From Bryobacterales bacterium (GTDB lineage Bacteria; Acidobacteriota; Terriglobia; Bryobacterales; Bryobacteraceae), in NCBI GenBank assembly GCA_003166875.1, contig PMUN01000039.1:5663-43185 (forward strand): DNA of 37,523 nucleotides, given 5' to 3'. A model generated the notes under the pieces. It did not search any database. It was not told where the DNA came from and saw only the letters and a list, made by a program, of their open reading frames with translations. Below are positions 7,509-15,094 of the stretch, one piece after another; the first letter of the stretch is position 1; the number at the start of each line of letters is the position of its first letter. The position numbers were made by a program, and so were the translations under genes.

Positions 7509-8426
7509 ATGCGTCAACTCTTGACTGCGTCAAGGAATGAGGTGTCCGTGTTCTCACCGCTGATATTTTGGCCATGCTTTGCGGGCCTGGTCATCCTCAC
7601 AATCGGATTCGTCACCATTAGAAAGGATCTGTCAGCCGCCCCCGGACTCGACAAGTTGATCGTTCTGGGTCGCGTGTTCTTCGCTGCTCCGCTAGCGGTC
7701 TTCGGAGCCGAGCATTTCGCGGCGTCCAAATCCATCATGCAAGTAGTGCCGCCTTGGATGCCGGGACGTCTTTTCTGGACGTACTTCGTGGGCCTCTGCC
7801 TGATTTCCGCGGCCATAAGCCTGGTTCTGACTAGGTATGTCCGCTTGTCAGCCCCGCTCTTGGCGATCATGTTCCTGCTATTCGCCGCAATGATACATCT
7901 GCCCAACGTAGCCGCGAATCCGAAAGACAGAATTGTCTGGGCCGTTGCGGTGCGCGATCTCTCGTTCGCCGCAGGTGCGTGCGCGCTAGCTGTAACCGTA
8001 CGCGCTCCTGGCTGGAACGCGCCGCTAATGTTCGCACGTTTGTATATCCCCGTTGCCGTGATCTTCTTCGCAGTGGAACATTTTCTGCACCCGGAGTTCG
8101 CGCCTGGCGTTCCTCTTCCCAAGGTTACGCCGGACTGGGTCCCTTTTCATCTCCTGCTCGGGTATCCCGCAGGCGCCATCCTGCTCATCGGCGGAGCGCT
8201 CATGCTGGTCCCCAAACACACCCGAGCGGCCGCGGCATGGGTCGGTTTGCTATTTACTCTACTGACTTTTTTCCTCTATCTGCCCATAATGACCACGGCC
8301 ACCAAGACAGCCGAATTAGTGGAAGGACAGAACTACATCTTCGACACGCTGCTCTACGCAGGAGCGGTATTGCTCCTGGCCGAGGCAATGCCAAAGAACC
8401 AAAACAGCAACAACCTCATGTCTTAG
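7509..8426 (+). CDS. Multi-pass membrane protein with an internal tandem duplication
   Basis: A protein of about 305 residues, nearly all hydrophobic, with roughly eight membrane segments. The two halves resemble each other: half one has LAVFGAEHFAASKSI...VVPPWMPGRLFWTYFVG and half two has VIFFAVEHFLHPEF...VTPDWVPFHLLLGYPAG. The repeat unit (membrane helix ending in EHF, a loop with PxWxP, then a G-rich helix) recalls DoxX-like four-helix membrane proteins, but I cannot name a family or a function. An alternative GTG start at 7542 is preceded by AAGGA at 5 nt and may be the real one; the ATG at 7509 has only a weak ribosome site. A copy of the dispersed 28-bp repeat begins 8 nt after the stop. 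Confidence 0.8.
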   Translation: MRQLLTASRNEVSVFSPLIFWPCFAGLVILTIGFVTIRKDLSAAPGLDKLIVLGRVFFAAPLAVFGAEHFAASKSIMQVVPPWMPGRLFWTYFVGLCLISAAISLVLTRYVRLSAPLLAIMFLLFAAMIHLPNVAANPKDRIVWAVAVRDLSFAAGACALAVTVRAPGWNAPLMFARLYIPVAVIFFAVEHFLHPEFAPGVPLPKVTPDWVPFHLLLGYPAGAILLIGGALMLVPKHTRAAAAWVGLLFTLLTFFLYLPIMTTATKTAELVEGQNYIFDTLLYAGAVLLLAEAMPKNQNSNNLMS

Positions 8427-8434
8427 AGATTGTT

Positions 8435-8462
8435 ACCGAACCGCGACCGTGAGGGAGTCGGT
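8435..8462 (+). repeat. Dispersed 28-bp palindromic repeat, copy 1
   Basis: Full-length copy beginning ACCGAACCGCGACCG and ending GAGGGAGTCGGT, with one base (TGA for TAA) differing from the commonest form. The ends ACCGA and TCGGT are inverted repeats. It begins 8 nt after the stop codon of the membrane protein. Confidence 0.85.
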
Positions 8463-8473
8463 TGTTAGGTGGA

Positions 8474-8493
8474 GGTGGCCCCTCTAGGCCACC
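8474..8493. terminator. Inverted repeat between convergent genes
   Basis: GGTGGCC and GGCCACC form a 7-bp perfect stem around a 6-nt loop, in the gap between the convergent membrane protein and SRPBCC genes. It could terminate transcription from either side, although neither flank has a T-run. Confidence 0.35.
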
Positions 8494-8504
8494 CGTTCCT
8501 ACGC

Positions 8505-8987
8505 TCACAGCGTCGCAACCAGCTCATCAATCTTCTGGAAGCACTCCTTCACACCGAGTTCCATTCCCGACTGCAGACAGCCGTCACGATCCTGTTTGCT
8601 CTTAAAAAGCATGTTGATCGTGAGCGTCGTCTGACCATCTTTTTCATCGAAGGTCAGAGTGACCAGAGATTCGGCGCCCGGCATGGCTTCGAACATTTCG
8701 GTTCGCTGTAGCCGATGCGGCGGATCGATCTCGCGAAACACGCCGGAGAATGCTATCTCGCCGCCTTTGGGATGGACCAGCACCCATCGCCACGCCCCTC
8801 CCACGCGAAGGTCAATCTCGCAAACGGTCATGGTGGTGGATCTCACGGCGTACCATTTCCTGACGTGCTCGGGCTTCGTCCACACCTCGAACAAGGTTCG
8901 CGCCGGCGCGTTGAATGCGCGGGTCATAACGATTTCACGGTCGGATGGCAACGTGAGTGTCATTTCACGTTGTAAACTCGCTGTCAT
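8505..8987 (-). CDS. SRPBCC (AHSA1/START-like) domain protein
   Basis: 160 residues with the signature of the activator-of-Hsp90-ATPase-like SRPBCC fold: REIVMTRAFNAPARTLFEVWTKPEHVRKWY at the N-terminus, the VGGAWRWV strand, FSGVFREIDPPHRL, and the C-terminal long helix. The fold makes a deep hydrophobic ligand pocket; the ligand is unknown. Its ATG overlaps the stop of the upstream ArsR-type regulator gene (ATGA), a gene pair very common in bacteria in which the regulator controls the SRPBCC protein. Confidence 0.9.
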   Translation of the reverse strand: MTASLQREMTLTLPSDREIVMTRAFNAPARTLFEVWTKPEHVRKWYAVRSTTMTVCEIDLRVGGAWRWVLVHPKGGEIAFSGVFREIDPPHRLQRTEMFEAMPGAESLVTLTFDEKDGQTTLTINMLFKSKQDRDGCLQSGMELGVKECFQKIDELVATL

Positions 8988-9340
8988 TTTGATTTCTCCT
9001 TTTCTGTGATTTCGGAAAGATACTCATCCAGGCGTTTAAAGCTTTCCTCCCAGTTCCGCCGGAATCGTTCCGCCCAGTTCGCCACGTCTTGAAGCCGCTT
9101 CGGATTGAGCCGGCACGGCCGCCGCTGCGCATCGCGACCCTGCACGATCAGCCCCGCCTTTTGGAGTACCTTAAGGTGCTTCGACACGCCGGGCAGGCTC
9201 ATCTTGAGAGGTTTGGCAAGCGTGTTGACCGTGGCCTCTCCACTAGCGAGCTTCTCGACAATGGCCCGGCGAGTCGGATCCGCCAGGGCCGCCAGGACTA
9301 CGCTGAGGCGATCCACAGCCCTCTTTGAGTATTTCGCCAT
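8984..9340 (-). CDS. ArsR-family winged-helix transcriptional regulator
   Basis: The chosen start is the ATG at 9340 (MAKYSKRAVDRL, 118 residues), because a start at 9376 would place a perfect palindrome inside the coding region. The HTH region reads ALADPTRRAIVEKLASGE, then NTLAKPLKMSLPGVSKHLKVLQKAGLI, the classic ArsR recognition helix. The metal-binding Cys motif of ArsR/SmtB sensors (CVC in alpha3) is absent, as is usual for the SRPBCC-linked branch, so the signal is unlikely to be a metal. It is translationally coupled to the downstream SRPBCC gene. It is probably an autorepressor acting at the palindrome next to its start. Confidence 0.92.
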   Translation of the reverse strand: MAKYSKRAVDRLSVVLAALADPTRRAIVEKLASGEATVNTLAKPLKMSLPGVSKHLKVLQKAGLIVQGRDAQRRPCRLNPKRLQDVANWAERFRRNWEESFKRLDEYLSEITEKEKSK

Positions 9341-9341
9341 T

Positions 9342-9355
9342 AGGTTAATTAACCT
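9342..9355. promoter_or_regulatory. Candidate ArsR operator (14-bp perfect palindrome)
   Basis: AGGTTAATTAACCT is perfectly self-complementary, AT-rich against a GC-rich background, and ends one base before the ATG of the ArsR-type gene. Its position fits autorepression. On the minus strand it also contains the only AGG near the start, so a bound dimer would block both promoter escape and ribosome access. Confidence 0.55.
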
Positions 9356-9411
9356 GATAGAAGAATAACAGGACATCCAGGCGGCGTCAAGAGTTCTTTT
9401 GAATGAACGTT

Positions 9412-9439
9412 ACCGAACCGCGACCGTAAGGGAGTCGGT
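9412..9439 (+). repeat. Dispersed 28-bp palindromic repeat, copy 2
   Basis: Perfect match to the commonest form (starts ACCGAACCGCGACCG, ends TAAGGGAGTCGGT). It lies upstream of the ArsR gene and 54 nt downstream, on the opposite strand, of the end of the TIGR03435-type remnant. Confidence 0.88.
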
Positions 9440-9493
9440 GCCTTAAGTTCGTTGCTGAAGACCCGCGTAGCTATTTCCGAGCTGGATCACCCA

Positions 9494-9928
9494 TCAATTC
9501 GCCGATGCTTTTTCCACGTGGTCGATCACCAGGACATCCACCGGGCCTTTGATCGCTTCCAGCTTCAACCCGAGCTCTCGTATCGCGGCAAATATTGATG
9601 GTTCGGTGGAGTCCGGCGGCGGGGTCGCAGCCGAAATACGATTTGGGCGGTGCCAATTCCATGCGCGTCAATCAGCCCTCTTCCGATCCTGGTGCCGCTC
9701 GGCCGCGCATTTGAATCCTCCCGAACTGCAACAAGCTTGGGGCCGCCCTTTGCGACGGCCAGCCTATATTGAGGAAGCTGCCTGGTCTCCCGGCTGATCG
9801 GGCTGAATGCCATACGCCATTCTGATCGCGACTGCGAGAGGTATGTTCGTCCAGGCGGGCGGCGGTTCCTGCGCGGACGCAACCAAAGCCATCCACGCGA
9901 TCGCCCCGCCGATTCTTACGGGAAGCAT
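9494..9928 (-). pseudogene. Remnant of a TIGR03435-type (Solibacter-expanded) secreted protein
   Basis: The last part reads cleanly as ...ELGLKLEAIKGPVDVLVIDH followed by VEKASAN and a TGA at 9496-9494, the characteristic C-terminus of the TIGR03435 family of exported soil-acidobacterial proteins. Upstream pieces are in other frames: YRLAVAKGGPKLV... and, further 5', a signal peptide (MLPVRIGGAIAWMALVASAQ) followed by ...AIRMAYGIQPDQ. The whole is about 145 codons long, whereas intact members are roughly 250-300 residues, so there are several frameshifts and at least one internal deletion. The family's function is not established. 9929-10067 between this remnant and adk holds no gene that I can recognise. 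Confidence 0.75.
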
Positions 9929-10067
9929 CGTTTGGAAGACGCCGGAGATATGCAATTCGTTTAGGCGGCGAGTCTGTGTTTTGGATTACGCCGGCCGATG
10001 CCATCGCGGCCCTTATAACCTCACCGGGGGATTGCCTTTGGGGCGCCGGCGTGTAACTGTCTAAATC

Positions 10068-10847
10068 ATGAGCGAACAAAAAAAGAATGACCGGGCCGGG
10101 TGGTTCGAAGGGCCACAGGCCGACTGCTCGGCGCTTCCGGGCGACACGCAGTCACCCTGGCGGCTCGTGCTGCTGGGTGCTCCGGGCGTGGGCAAAGGCA
10201 CGCAAGCCGACCTGCTGCATAAAAATCTAGGGGCTTGCCACCTCTCCACCGGCGATGTCTTCCGCGCTGCGGGCAGCAGAGACGCTTGTGAGCAGACACC
10301 GGCCATGAAGGCCGCCATTGAATATATGCGCCGCGGAGAACTCGTCCCCGATACGACGGTGTGGGAGATGGTGCGCGAACGGAGCGGCTGCATCCGTTGC
10401 GGGGGCGGTTTTATCCTGGACGGTTTCCCGCGTACATTGGCTCAAGCAGAGGCACTCAAAGGGTACATGGAAAGCGAAAGCCTTTCGCTCAGTGCCGTAG
10501 TGAACTACGAATTGCCCCTGGCTGAAATTGTCGCGCGCTTGAGCGGCCGCCGCACCTGCGAAAAGTGCAAATCGGTTTTCCACGTCACTGGCAAGCCTCC
10601 TAGACATGAGGGCGTGTGCGACCACTGTGGAGGCCGGTTATTTCAACGCGAAGATGACCGGCCGGAATCCATCACCGTCCGTTTGGAAGCCTACGAACGC
10701 AGCACCGCGCCACTGATTCGGTTCTACACCGATCTTGGCCTGCTGGTGTCGGTGGTGGCTGCCGGCTCTCCGGATGAGATCTGTGACAGCACGCTATCCT
10801 CGCTCCACGCGCTCACGTCGTCGGGCGATCACCGCACTTTAGTTTAA
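10068..10847 (+). CDS. adk: Adenylate kinase with zinc-type LID and N-terminal extension
   Basis: A 259-residue nucleoside monophosphate kinase (ATP + AMP to 2 ADP). The P-loop GAPGVGKGTQ is at 37-46, then LSTGDVFR, the AMP-binding FILDGFPRTLAQAEAL, and a LID domain whose four cysteines (C164, C167, C184, C187) form a structural zinc site. The core is normal, but about 30 extra residues precede the usual start and an extra CxxC (C108, C111) lies just before the GFILDGFPRT segment. The gene stands alone amid pseudogenes rather than in a ribosomal-protein operon, where the housekeeping adk is commonly found. It may therefore be a second copy. Confidence 0.9.
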   Translation: MSEQKKNDRAGWFEGPQADCSALPGDTQSPWRLVLLGAPGVGKGTQADLLHKNLGACHLSTGDVFRAAGSRDACEQTPAMKAAIEYMRRGELVPDTTVWEMVRERSGCIRCGGGFILDGFPRTLAQAEALKGYMESESLSLSAVVNYELPLAEIVARLSGRRTCEKCKSVFHVTGKPPRHEGVCDHCGGRLFQREDDRPESITVRLEAYERSTAPLIRFYTDLGLLVSVVAAGSPDEICDSTLSSLHALTSSGDHRTLV

Positions 10848-11045
10848 GGGCTTCCGTCTGGCCACCGGATAACCGTTCAGGAAATTCTGGAATGGCTTTC
10901 AAGTGGCGCATCCCAGCATCAAATCCTGGCCGATTATCCTCAGCTCGAACCGGATGACTTTCTTGCTGTGTACGCTTACGCGGCTGAATTGGCGGCCGGC
11001 AACAAAGTTGAAACTGGTTACATTGTTAAGCGACCTGTTTCCTGA
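10848..11045 (+). pseudogene. 5'-truncated DUF433-family (antitoxin-like) fragment
   Basis: Directly after the adk stop, and in the same frame, the sequence reads GLPSGHRITVQEILEWLSSG, then ASQHQILADYPQLEPDDFLA and VYAYAAELA, ending at a TGA at 11043-11045. This matches the DUF433 helix-turn-helix-like domain often found as the antitoxin half of toxin-antitoxin pairs. The usual N-terminal part and any start codon are missing, and no partner toxin follows, so it is most likely a leftover of a deletion whose left end is the adk stop. The rest of the stretch to 11300 holds only the heptamer repeat listed next. Confidence 0.65.
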
Positions 11046-11181
11046 CTCCGAAAGCGCGCTTCGAACCGGTCGTGAAGCAGGCAGAAGCGATGAGTCACCG
11101 AGTTTTGTGGCCGTAGCGAAGAGCATTCATGCAGTTGTGATCGCTACCGATCTTCCTTGTCCACCGATCGCCTCTCGCGCC

Positions 11182-11216
11182 AGCCCCCAGCCCCCAACCC
11201 CCAGTCCCCAGCCCCT
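11182..11216. repeat. Five-unit heptamer tandem repeat (AGCCCCC type), G-quadruplex-capable on the minus strand
   Basis: Five successive 7-bp units: AGCCCCC, AGCCCCC, AACCCCC, AGTCCCC, AGCCCCT. On the minus strand this gives five runs of four or five G separated by 2-3 nt, a textbook G-quadruplex pattern. It ends 84 nt before the acylase start codon. Confidence 0.8.
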
Positions 11217-11300
11217 ATGTAGCCCAGGCGCAAAGTTAGCGCGTCGCTCCATCCCACCACAACAGCGCCTCCCCGCGCCGATCTGATAAACTCGCCACCA

Positions 11301-13394
11301 ATGACCCGCCGATCCACACTCTCGCTCTTCCTATTCCTGGCCGCGCTCATGCCGCCCGTTTCCGCGGCAACGCAGCCCACGTTAATCGCGAAATCCGTCA
11401 CCATCTATCGCGACAACTACGGCGTCCCGCACGTCTACGGACCCACCGATGCAAGCTGCATCTTCGGCTACATCTACGCGCAGGCCGAAGACAACTTCTG
11501 GCAGATCGAGGACAGCTATATCCGGGCCCTCGGCCGCGCTTCCGAAGTTTATGGCGAGAAAACTCTGGATGACGACCGGCTGGTGCGCGCGCTCGAGATT
11601 TCGAAATTGGCCCAAGCCGAATACGATCGTGCCAGTCCCGAAACCAAGAAACTGGTGGATGCCTCCGCCGAAGGTCTGAACTATTTTCTGGCGCGCAATC
11701 TGCAAGTGAAGCCGCGTCTCATCACCCATTTCGAACCCTGGTACATGTACGCCTTCAATCGCTACGCACTCTACTACAAATTCATCTTCGGAAAGAGCGG
11801 CCTGAAACCCGCCGAGATTTCAGCCGTCATCGAATCGCAAGGCTCGAACATGTGGGCCATTACTCCGGCCAAGAGCTCTGACGGCCATGCCCTGCTTTTC
11901 ATCAATCCGCATCAGCCCTTCTTCGGTGTCGGCCAGTGGTATGAAGGCCACGTCCATAGCGAGGAAGGCTGGAACATGAGCGGCGCTTCTTTCTTCGGTT
12001 CCGGATTCCCCACCATCGGTCACAACGACGTGCTCGGCTGGAGCCACACCGTGAATGAGCCGGATATCGTCGACGTCTACCAGGAAACCTTCGACAATGC
12101 CGGTGACCCGCTCGCCTATTGGTACGACGGCAAATACCGGCATGCCACCGAATGGAAAGAAACCATCAAGGTCAAGACTGCCAGTGGCTTTACCGATCGC
12201 ACGTTCACCTTCCGCAAAACTCACCACGGACCCATCTTGGCCAAGCGCGACGGCAAATTCCTGGCCGTGAAAATGGCGAAGTTCGAAGAAGGCGGGCAAG
12301 TGGACGAGTGGTACGCCATGAGCAAGGCCCACAACTTCGACGAATTCAAGAAAGCCATGTCGGCGGTCGCGGTTCCCATGTTCAATGCAATTTACGCTGA
12401 TCGCGATGGAAACATCTTCTACGTCTATAACGGCGCTGTTCCCAAGCGTTCTCTCAAATTCGATTGGTCGAAGCCCGTGGATGGCTCGACGTCCGAAACC
12501 GAATGGCAGGGTTACCACACCTTTAATGAGCTGCCGCAGGTGACGAATCCGAAATCGGGTTTCGTGCAGAATTGCAATTCCACGCCGTTCGCCACAACGG
12601 TTTTTGGAAACCCCGATCCTTCCGAATATCCCAAGTACATGGTCGGCGAGCCGGACAACGCACGCGCTCGCATCTCACGCCGCATCCTCTGGAACAAAGA
12701 CAAATTCACTTTCGACGAATGGGCCAAGGCGGGATTCGACACGTACGTCATCCAAGCCGAAACCGAGATCCCGAAGCTGGTAGAGGCATTTGACCAGGAG
12801 CATCCCGCCAAGCTCCTCGATCCCGTCACCGAGCTACGCAACTGGGATCACCTGAGCAAAGTCACCTCCGTGCCGATGACTCTGTTCCTGCTGTATCACG
12901 AAAAACAATATGGCACTCCTGTGTTTCCATCGGCGAAACCCAAACAGACTCCGCTTGAGTCGCTCCAGGCGGTTGTGGGCGATTTGGAGAAGACTTTTGG
13001 AACCTGGCGCGTCCCCTATGGCGATATCAACCGCCTGGAGCGCCGCCAATCCGGTGGCGAGGAGCCGTTCAGCGATGCAGTCTCTAGCCTCCCCGTGGCC
13101 GGTGCTCCCGGCGATGTCGGCATCGTCTTCAATTTCTATTCGCGCCCGGAAAAGGATCAGAAACGCCGCTACGGCGTGGCCGGCCATTCCTTCATCAGCG
13201 TGGTGGATTTCGGTCCGCAAGTGGAAGCGCGCTCCATTCTGGTCTTCGGCGAGAATTCCGATCCCAACTCCAAACACTATTTCGATCAATCGCAGCTCTA
13301 CGCCAAGCAGGAATTCAAGCCCGCATATTTCAGCCTGGCCGACATCAAAGCGCACGCCGAGCGCACCTATCATCCCGGTGAAGGCAAGCCTTGA
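11301..13394 (+). CDS. Exported penicillin acylase-family (S45) Ntn-hydrolase
   Basis: A 697-residue precursor of the penicillin/cephalosporin/acyl-homoserine-lactone acylase family. A signal peptide (1-22, ending PPVSAA) sends it to the periplasm. The family hallmark IYRDNYGVPHVYG is at 35-47. The alpha/beta subunit junction has GSNMWAI at 181-187, in which S182 would become the N-terminal nucleophile after self-cleavage. GHNDVLGWSHT and the later catalytic Asn region of the beta subunit are also readable. It hydrolyses the amide of an N-acylated compound; whether beta-lactams, N-acyl-homoserine lactones or other amides are natural substrates cannot be told. Its stop overlaps the TTG start of coaD. 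Confidence 0.92.
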   Translation: MTRRSTLSLFLFLAALMPPVSAATQPTLIAKSVTIYRDNYGVPHVYGPTDASCIFGYIYAQAEDNFWQIEDSYIRALGRASEVYGEKTLDDDRLVRALEISKLAQAEYDRASPETKKLVDASAEGLNYFLARNLQVKPRLITHFEPWYMYAFNRYALYYKFIFGKSGLKPAEISAVIESQGSNMWAITPAKSSDGHALLFINPHQPFFGVGQWYEGHVHSEEGWNMSGASFFGSGFPTIGHNDVLGWSHTVNEPDIVDVYQETFDNAGDPLAYWYDGKYRHATEWKETIKVKTASGFTDRTFTFRKTHHGPILAKRDGKFLAVKMAKFEEGGQVDEWYAMSKAHNFDEFKKAMSAVAVPMFNAIYADRDGNIFYVYNGAVPKRSLKFDWSKPVDGSTSETEWQGYHTFNELPQVTNPKSGFVQNCNSTPFATTVFGNPDPSEYPKYMVGEPDNARARISRRILWNKDKFTFDEWAKAGFDTYVIQAETEIPKLVEAFDQEHPAKLLDPVTELRNWDHLSKVTSVPMTLFLLYHEKQYGTPVFPSAKPKQTPLESLQAVVGDLEKTFGTWRVPYGDINRLERRQSGGEEPFSDAVSSLPVAGAPGDVGIVFNFYSRPEKDQKRRYGVAGHSFISVVDFGPQVEARSILVFGENSDPNSKHYFDQSQLYAKQEFKPAYFSLADIKAHAERTYHPGEGKP

Positions 13395-13894
13395 GAACCA
13401 AACCATCTTCCGTGGTGGCACTCTACCCCGGTTCGTTCGATCCCATAACGAATGGGCATCTGGATTTGATCCAGCGCGGCTCCGCATTATTTGACAAGCT
13501 GTTCGTCGCCATCCTTCGTAATGATGAAAAGCAGGCCCTGTTCAGCGTCGACGAGCGAATCGAGATGCTGACCGAGGTAGTGCAAGTTTTCCCGAACGTG
13601 GAAGTCGGCTCGTTCGACGGCCTGCTGGTGGAGTACGCCGCCCACTGCGGCGCCAGCGTCATCATTCGCGGTATTCGCGCGGTTTCCGATTATGAATACG
13701 AGTTGCAAATGGCGCTCATGAATCGCCGCCTGAGGCCGGACATTGAAACCGTGTTCCTGATGGCCAGCGAGGCCCATTCGTTTTTGAGCTCCAAGTTGGT
13801 GAAGGAAGTGATCCGCTTGGGCGGCAAAGTCACAGGTCTCGTGCCGCCTTCGATTGAGGTTAAACTAAGAAAAAGACTGTTAGGAGACAACTAG
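13391..13894 (+). CDS. coaD: Phosphopantetheine adenylyltransferase
   Basis: A 167-residue nucleotidyltransferase for the penultimate step of coenzyme A synthesis (4'-phosphopantetheine + ATP to dephospho-CoA). LYPGSFDPITNGH at 11-23 carries the TNGH nucleotide-binding motif. VIIRGIRAVSDYEYE and the HSFLSSKLVKEV segment are typical. The start used is a TTG whose TTGA overlaps the acylase stop; GTG codons at 13412 or 13415 would trim 7-8 residues and match the usual N-terminus (VALYPGSFDP) more closely. Cytoplasmic, essential in most bacteria. Confidence 0.97.
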   Translation: MRTKPSSVVALYPGSFDPITNGHLDLIQRGSALFDKLFVAILRNDEKQALFSVDERIEMLTEVVQVFPNVEVGSFDGLLVEYAAHCGASVIIRGIRAVSDYEYELQMALMNRRLRPDIETVFLMASEAHSFLSSKLVKEVIRLGGKVTGLVPPSIEVKLRKRLLGDN

Positions 13895-13912
13895 GAGAAA
13901 TTGACACCTTCC

Positions 13913-15094
13913 ATGCAAGCTACCACCGATCTCGCCGAGCGGATTTCTCTGATCAGCGAGTCTTCCACTATGAAAGTTGCGGCCGACGCCGACCGTCTTC
14001 GCAGAGAAGGAAAAGATGTCGTCGACTTCGGGGCGGGGGAGCCGGATTTTCCCACGCCGGACAATATCAAGAAGGCCGCCATCGCCGCTATTGATGCCAA
14101 TTTCACCAAGTACACGCCCACCGGCGGAGTCCTCGAGCTGAAGACCGCCATCTGCGACCGCCATCGCACCGACTACGGCACCAATTATTCGCCTGGCGAA
14201 TGCATGGTGACGGTGGGAGGCAAGCACGCGATTTTCAATTTGATGCAGACGGTGATCGGTGAAGGCGATGAAGTCATCATTCCGGTCCCGTACTGGGTCA
14301 CTTACAAAGATGTCGTCAACTATGCGGGCGGCAAGTGCGTGTTCGTCCCGAGCGACGAAGACAGCGGCTTCACTTTTACCGCCGAGATGATCGCGCCGTA
14401 CATTACACCGCGCTCCAAGCTTTTGATCATCAACTCGCCCAACAATCCCAGCGGCGCAGTTCTCAGCCGCGAAGAGTTCGAGAAGATTTATTGGCTCGCG
14501 TCCAAACGCGGTGTCCGTTTGATGACCGACGAATGTTACTGCCGCTTCCTGTATGAAGCTGAGCCGTTCTCCATCGCGTCCATGCCGGATGCCAAGGAGC
14601 ACGTCGTAGTGGCTGGGTCCCTTTCTAAGACCTACGCGATGACCGGCTGGCGGATCGGTTTCTCCCTCGCGCCCAAGCCTCTCATCGACGCCATGATGAA
14701 GCTCCAGAGTCACACCACGTCGAATCCCATGTCAATTTCGCAGAAGGCGGCCATTGAGGCGTTGCGCGGTTCGCAAGATTCCATACCGGTTATGCTGGCG
14801 GAATATCGAACTCGCCGCGACTATGTGGTCGGCCGTTTGCGCGCTATTCCCGGTGTCAAGATTGCTGAGCCACAGGGCGCGTTCTATGCATACCCCAACA
14901 TCTCGGTCGGGTTCCGCAATGGAATCACATCGGCGTTGCAGTTTTCCGAAAAATTGCTTGCGCAAGAGTACGTAGCAGTAGTTCCGGGCGAGGCATTCGG
15001 AACCAGCGAGCATGTTCGAATCTCCTACGCGACTTCCATGAAGGAACTTGCCCGCGGCCTGGACCGGATTGAGCGTTTCATCCGTGAACGGTAG
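13913..15094 (+). CDS. Pyridoxal-phosphate aminotransferase class I/II (aspartate aminotransferase type)
   Basis: About 393 residues from the ATG at 13913. AGGAG at 13893-13897 is far from this ATG but only 3 nt from a TTG at 13901, so the start could be four codons earlier. Motifs: FGAGEPDFPTP (substrate loop), KYTPTGG, NSPNNPSGAVL (the Asn that contacts the PLP ring), TDECYCRF (Asp to pyridine N), SLSKTYAMTGWRIGF with the Schiff-base lysine at about K239, and VRISYAT near the C-terminus with the carboxylate-binding Arg. This is the thermophile-type (subgroup I-gamma/beta) aspartate aminotransferase pattern. It overlaps the downstream manA start. Confidence 0.93.
   Translation: MQATTDLAERISLISESSTMKVAADADRLRREGKDVVDFGAGEPDFPTPDNIKKAAIAAIDANFTKYTPTGGVLELKTAICDRHRTDYGTNYSPGECMVTVGGKHAIFNLMQTVIGEGDEVIIPVPYWVTYKDVVNYAGGKCVFVPSDEDSGFTFTAEMIAPYITPRSKLLIINSPNNPSGAVLSREEFEKIYWLASKRGVRLMTDECYCRFLYEAEPFSIASMPDAKEHVVVAGSLSKTYAMTGWRIGFSLAPKPLIDAMMKLQSHTTSNPMSISQKAAIEALRGSQDSIPVMLAEYRTRRDYVVGRLRAIPGVKIAEPQGAFYAYPNISVGFRNGITSALQFSEKLLAQEYVAVVPGEAFGTSEHVRISYATSMKELARGLDRIERFIRER

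Noticed and set aside
7979-8452. Open frame ending in VTEPRP, like the repeat-terminated genes
   Set aside because: It is out of frame with the clear membrane-protein gene over nearly its whole length; the ending only reflects reading into repeat copy 1.
11046-11130. Short frame TPKARFEPVVKQAEAMSHRV after the DUF433 remnant as a possible partner toxin
   Set aside because: Too short and not matched to any toxin family that I recognise; it stops after about 20 codons.
13880-14713. A 277-codon open frame antisense to the aminotransferase
   Set aside because: Fully opposite an enzyme with complete PLP motifs; shadow frame.
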